Source: an uncultured Alphaproteobacteria bacterium
Lineage (GTDB): Bacteria > Pseudomonadota > Alphaproteobacteria > CAKMZR01
Length of the DNA stretch: 14,809 bases
Direction of reading: 5' to 3'
Assembly: GCA_929200455.1 (NCBI GenBank)
Contig: CAKMZR010000023.1
Coordinates: 1 to 14,809, forward strand
The notes beneath the pieces were generated by a model that was given only the letters and a program-made list of their open reading frames with translations, ran no database searches and had not been told where the DNA came from. Below are positions 14,200 through 14,809 of this stretch, piece by piece (the stretch's first letter is position 1; each line of letters starts with the position of its first letter). A program made the translations under genes and the position numbers.

Positions 14200-14809
14200 T
14201 TACAAGGGGGGTAGGAGTCCTATGGCGACGAGGGTTCCTACATAGATTTGATTTTTGAAGGTTTTGAGGGAGCTTGATGGAGATTTAAGGTTCCATAGTT
14301 TGAGGGTGTAGAAGGCGTAGAGGAAGGCGGGTATTAGGGAGAGGGAGAAGAGGAAGTGAGGGATGATGAGGGCGTGGGAGAAGGAGAGGGTGATGGCGGC
14401 GAGCAAGAAGGCTGTGTAGACTGGTAGGGGGGAATTGGGGAAGAGTCTGGCGGTAGATTTGATGTTGTGTGTGGTGTCATCTTTGATGTCTTGGTATGCG
14501 TAGATGGTGTCGTACCCGAGTGTCCATAGGATGATTGCGAGGTAAGCGATCCATGGTTCTGGTGCGGAGAAGAGGGTTTGGAGCGTGGCATTTGAGGATA
14601 CAAGCCACCCGATGATGAGGGTGGAATTGAAGGTGATTCCGAGGAAGATTTGGGGCCAGAAGGTGAATCTTTTTGCGAAGGGATAGAGAGAGACGAGGCC
14701 GGCGATGGGGATGAGGATGATGAAGACGGGGGGGGGGAGGATGAGGATGAGGGGGAGGGAGAGGGCGAGGAGGGCGGTGATGAAGAGGATGGCATTTTTG
14801 GGTGAGAGT
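14200..14809 (-). CDS. ubiA: UbiA 4-hydroxybenzoate polyprenyltransferase, C-terminal part (runs off right edge)
   Basis: UbiA attaches the polyprenyl chain to 4-hydroxybenzoate in the inner membrane, an early step of ubiquinone synthesis. I read 202 residues up to the edge. They begin inside the protein and end ATLVAIGLLPPL-like (read VGTLVAIGLLPPL) at the TAA at 14202-14200. The family's LYPFAKRFTFWPQIFLGITFN block is present, as is the second Asp-rich motif LGYDTIYAYQDIKDD, which binds Mg2+-diphosphate. About five hydrophobic stretches are membrane helices. The N-terminal part with the first Asp-rich motif lies outside the window. A run of ten Gs on the plus strand (14728-14737) encodes consecutive prolines in one loop or helix end. 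It is codirectional with the XRE gene but 198 nt away, and I see no clear terminator downstream. Confidence 0.93.
   Translation of the reverse strand, partial: LSPKNAILFITALLALSLPLILILPPPVFIILIPIAGLVSLYPFAKRFTFWPQIFLGITFNSTLIIGWLVSSNATLQTLFSAPEPWIAYLAIILWTLGYDTIYAYQDIKDDTTHNIKSTARLFPNSPLPVYTAFLLAAITLSFSHALIIPHFLFSLSLIPAFLYAFYTLKLWNLKSPSSSLKTFKNQIYVGTLVAIGLLPPL

Overview
This window looks like chromosomal DNA of a flagellated alphaproteobacterium. The evidence is the alphaproteobacterial-style hook protein FlgE (597 aa), two near-consensus sigma-54 (-24/-12) promoters in front of hook genes as in Caulobacter-type flagellar hierarchies, and a respiratory gene set (SURF1, UbiA). The order cannot be fixed from this stretch. 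No rRNA, tRNA, CRISPR array, insertion sequence or phage gene was recognised.

Layout, left to right. (1) Positions 1-1234, minus strand: the N-terminal 411 codons of polynucleotide phosphorylase (pnp), running off the left edge. (2) Positions 1235-2121: a long non-coding gap with a degenerate pyrimidine-rich tract, an imperfect palindrome and a perfect sigma-54 promoter. (3) Positions 2122-7800, plus strand: the hook-assembly cluster fliK-flgD, then flgE behind a second sigma-54 promoter. FliK controls hook length, FlgD is the hook cap scaffold and FlgE is the hook subunit, so all three serve one structure and are probably switched on at one stage of assembly. (4) Positions 7801-8230: a tandem-repeat region with an 88-bp period between the convergent flgE and ligA. 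(5) Positions 8231-11320, minus strand: surf1 then ligA (NAD+ DNA ligase), 3 nt apart. (6) Positions 11447-13562, plus strand: a class I aminotransferase and a DUF815 AAA-type ATPase, 1 nt apart. (7) Positions 13563-14001: short G-rich repeats, then an XRE-type regulator on the minus strand with an AT-rich upstream region. (8) Positions 14200-14809, minus strand: the C-terminal 202 residues of UbiA, running off the right edge.

Two properties cut across the window. First, the plus strand is G- and T-rich whichever strand encodes the gene. Plus-strand genes use G-rich codons and minus-strand genes use C-rich codons, which points to strong replication-strand bias with the plus strand as leading strand. 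Second, short tandem repeats recur both between genes and inside them (a pentapeptide repeat in LigA, a hexapeptide repeat in the DUF815 ATPase, an 11-bp triplet at the flgE promoter).

I did not find a convincing new multi-gene system. The most unusual points are a FlgD that appears to carry two tandem copies of its C-terminal module, the repeat insert inside LigA, and the repeats at the flgE promoter.
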